Of a DNA stretch of 40,357 nucleotides, positions 38,832-40,357 are shown one piece after another. The notes below the pieces were generated by a model that saw only the letters and a list, made by a program, of their open reading frames with translations, was not told the origin of the DNA and did no database searches. A program made the position numbers and the translations under genes. Every line of letters begins with the position of its first letter. Position 1 is the first letter of the stretch. Source of the stretch: Rhizobacter sp. (GTDB taxonomy: Bacteria; Pseudomonadota; Gammaproteobacteria; Burkholderiales; Burkholderiaceae_C); the NCBI GenBank assembly GCA_025355545.1, contig JANXZN010000302.1, forward strand, positions 1 to 40,357. Direction: 5' to 3'.

Positions 38832-38872
38832 CGCAGCGTCGCCCTTTGCCCATGCCGCGCGCCGGTTCAACG

Positions 38873-38898
38873 AAAAGGCGGCCCTCGGGCCGCCTTTT
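38873..38898 (-). terminator. Rho-independent terminator after hpf
   Basis: A perfect 11-bp stem (aaaaggcggcc / ggccgcctttt) with a 4-nt loop; the A and T ends give a short U run in either direction. It lies 21 bp after the hpf stop. A strong intrinsic terminator that separates hpf from ptsN. Confidence 0.85.
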
Positions 38899-38919
38899 GG
38901 CGCGATCTGCCCGGGCCCT

Positions 38920-39261
38920 TCAGGCCGGCGCCGCGTCGATGCGCTTCGGGGATGCGTGGTGGTGATCCTGCACCTTGTCCTTGTGGCGGCAGACCTGGCG
39001 ATCGAGCTTGTCCATCAGCTGGTCGATCGCTGCGTACAGATCCTCGTGGCACTGCTCGATGAAAATGTCCTTGCCCTTCACGTGGAGAGTGACCTCGGCC
39101 TTCTGACGACGTTCCTTTTCCTTCAGCTTCTCAACCGACAGCAACACGTTGATGTCGACGACTTGGTCGAAATGGCGTGTGACCCGATCCAGCTTGGTGA
39201 GCACATACTCCCTGAGAGCCGGAGTGACATCGAGGTGATGGCCGCTGATCGTCAGATTCAT
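38920..39261 (-). CDS. hpf: Ribosome hibernation promoting factor (HPF/RaiA family)
   Basis: A 113-residue short-form HPF that binds the 30S A/P sites and favours inactive 100S ribosomes in stationary phase. The N-terminus is [20 protein letters not shown] and the RNA-binding core includes the [34 protein letters not shown] region. The His/Lys-rich tail is [14 protein letters not shown]. The start at 39261 has AAAGGA upstream. In relatives rpoN often lies just upstream; here the neighbour is a divergent corA gene, and hpf has its own upstream region of about 400 bp. Confidence 0.95.
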   Translation of the reverse strand: MNLTISGHHLDVTPALREYVLTKLDRVTRHFDQVVDINVLLSVEKLKEKERRQKAEVTLHVKGKDIFIEQCHEDLYAAIDQLMDKLDRQVCRHKDKVQDHHHASPKRIDAAPA

Positions 39262-39659
39262 GGGGGGTCCTTTCGCAGGTGGGGGGAGGCGGGCAGGGGA
39301 CGACGGCGCAGGCTGACAGACCGGTACGTCAAGACCGTCGAACCCTGTGTGCCCAGCTTCCCGGCCCGTGACAAGCGGATGACACCGATCATCACAAGGT
39401 CCGCGTTTCCCGGGTGCAAACCGCCTGCGCGAGGGTGCCAAACGGCCCGATGCGGGTGCAATAATCCAAGGCTGCAGCTCGGAGATTTGCTTGGACCAGC
39501 CTCACCCTCGGTGACCGTCCGCTCCAGCGCGTGCCGGCCGAGCGAGGCTGCGGCAAGCGCCGGGGCGAGGCGGTCGCCACCCTCGCCCCGGATCCCCTCT
39601 CTGCGCGACGCCGCCGCAGCGCCGTCGCCGCGCCGCAAGAGAGTTGCGTTGGAGCCCTC
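39262..39659. promoter_or_regulatory. Divergent region, hpf / corA
   Basis: A 398-bp gene-free stretch. A plus-strand extended -10 box TGC-AATAAT (39457-39465) is the best corA promoter candidate, which would give a GC-rich leader of about 190 nt with a small hairpin tcacc-ctc-ggtga (39503-39515). For hpf the minus-strand TTGACG near 39330 could be a -35 box, but no good -10 is seen. Confidence 0.35.
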
Positions 39660-40357
39660 ATGCTCAATGTGTTCACGCTGGCCAGCGGCCGGCTCGCCCA
39701 GCAGGAAATCGAAAGCCTCGACGCGCTGGCCGAGGCGCTGACGCGCGTGCAGCCGGTCTGGGTCGACCTCGATGCCCCCACCGAAGACGAGAAGGGCTGG
39801 ATCGCGCAGCACTTCGGCGTCACGATCCCGGCCGACGCGGTCGACGACGACCTCGAGGAATCGGCGCGCTTCTACGAAGAAGACAACGGCGAACTGCACA
39901 TCCGCTCCGACTTCCTGATCGACGCCGACATCGACGACGGCGGCCCGCGCAACGTGCGCGTCGCGTTCATCCTGTTCCGCAACGTGCTGTTCTCGATCCA
40001 CGCAGAGGAACTGCCGGTGTTCCGCCTGCTGCGACTGCGCGCCCGGCGCATCCCGGCGCTGATCGAGGACGCCAAGGACGTGCTGCTCAAGCTCTACGAC
40101 GCCGATGCCGAGTACAGCGCCGACGCGCTCGAGGGCATCTACGACAGCCTCGAGAAGGTCAGCGCCCGCGTGCTCACGCAGGACGTCAACGACCAGGCAG
40201 CCGGCGAAGCGCTCACCGCGATCGCGCGCGAGGAAGACCTGAACGGCCGCATCCGCCGCAACGTGATGGACACGCGCCGTGCGGTCAGCTTCATGATGCG
40301 TTCGCGCATGCTCAACGCCGAGCAGTTCGAGGAGGCGCGCCAGATCCTGCGCGACAT
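39660..40357 (+). CDS. corA: CorA-family magnesium/cobalt transporter (partial)
   Basis: The first 232 codons of a CorA-type divalent cation channel; the C-terminal transmembrane pair with its GMN motif lies beyond the right edge. The visible part is the cytoplasmic funnel domain: MLNVFTLASGRLAQQEIESL, WVDLDAPTEDEKGWI, then VAFILFRNVLFSIHAEELPVFRL and the long stalk helix (about residues 140-230, RREEDLNGRIRR-like, MDTRRAVSFMMRSRML). The start ATG at 39660 has GGAG 6 nt upstream. It is divergent from hpf and appears to start a new transcript. Confidence 0.9.
   Translation, partial: MLNVFTLASGRLAQQEIESLDALAEALTRVQPVWVDLDAPTEDEKGWIAQHFGVTIPADAVDDDLEESARFYEEDNGELHIRSDFLIDADIDDGGPRNVRVAFILFRNVLFSIHAEELPVFRLLRLRARRIPALIEDAKDVLLKLYDADAEYSADALEGIYDSLEKVSARVLTQDVNDQAAGEALTAIAREEDLNGRIRRNVMDTRRAVSFMMRSRMLNAEQFEEARQILRD

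Noticed and set aside
39425-39450. Sigma-54-like promoter (TGGCAC on minus) upstream of hpf
   Set aside because: The -24 element is good, but the sequence at the required distance reads CGCA rather than TTGC, so the -12 element is missing.

Overview
The window is GC-rich chromosomal DNA from a betaproteobacterium, most likely Burkholderiales (Comamonadaceae, Sphaerotilaceae or the Rubrivivax/Leptothrix group). The evidence is the set of conserved housekeeping blocks (lptD-surA-rsmA, thiL-pgpA-pncC, leuS-lptE-holA, fur/bamE-dapB-exbB-exbD, hpf-ptsN-hprK), the DUF4148, MXKDX-pentapeptide and FxDxF PEP-CTERM proteins, and GC-rich intergenic repeats of the kind seen in these families. I see no tRNA, rRNA, CRISPR array, transposase or phage gene.

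Left part (1-9.0 kb) is accessory. It holds the start of an ABC exporter, a DUF4148 secreted protein divergent from a LysR regulator, and then a cluster of envelope genes: a DUF4331 protein, a small lipoprotein, a PEP-CTERM protein, a TPR protein and a HupE/UreJ-type membrane protein with an EF-hand loop. An MXKDX-repeat protein and an alpha/beta hydrolase follow. The DUF4331 to HupE cluster is the best candidate here for a poorly described system.

Middle part (9.3-21.9 kb) is mostly core. An AmgK-like sugar kinase is divergent from lptD-surA-rsmA (LPS export, outer-membrane protein folding, 16S rRNA dimethylation). A secreted barnase-type RNase and its barstar inhibitor lie on the minus strand. 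MaeB malic enzyme is divergent from thiL-pgpA-pncC-ghrA. A 26-codon mini-ORF, built from an intergenic repeat, links thiL and pgpA with ATGA overlaps at both ends. A matching arrangement joins leuS and lptE.

Next (21.9-26.2 kb) is one 1415-residue restriction-modification enzyme, with an N-terminal PD-(D/E)xK nuclease and an Eco57I-like adenine methyltransferase. Its likely target-recognition region has lower GC. Then come leuS-lptE-holA on the minus strand and a plus-strand group: a Tat-type exported ATP-dependent DNA ligase, a DUF1415 protein and a threonine/serine dehydratase. Beside these lie two decayed genes, a histone-deacetylase-family pseudogene with a frameshift and two deletions, and a truncated lipoprotein.

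The right end (34.2-40.4 kb) is core again: exbD, exbB, dapB and bamE as an overlapping operon divergent from fur, then hprK, ptsN and hpf, and finally the start of a CorA magnesium transporter that runs off the edge.
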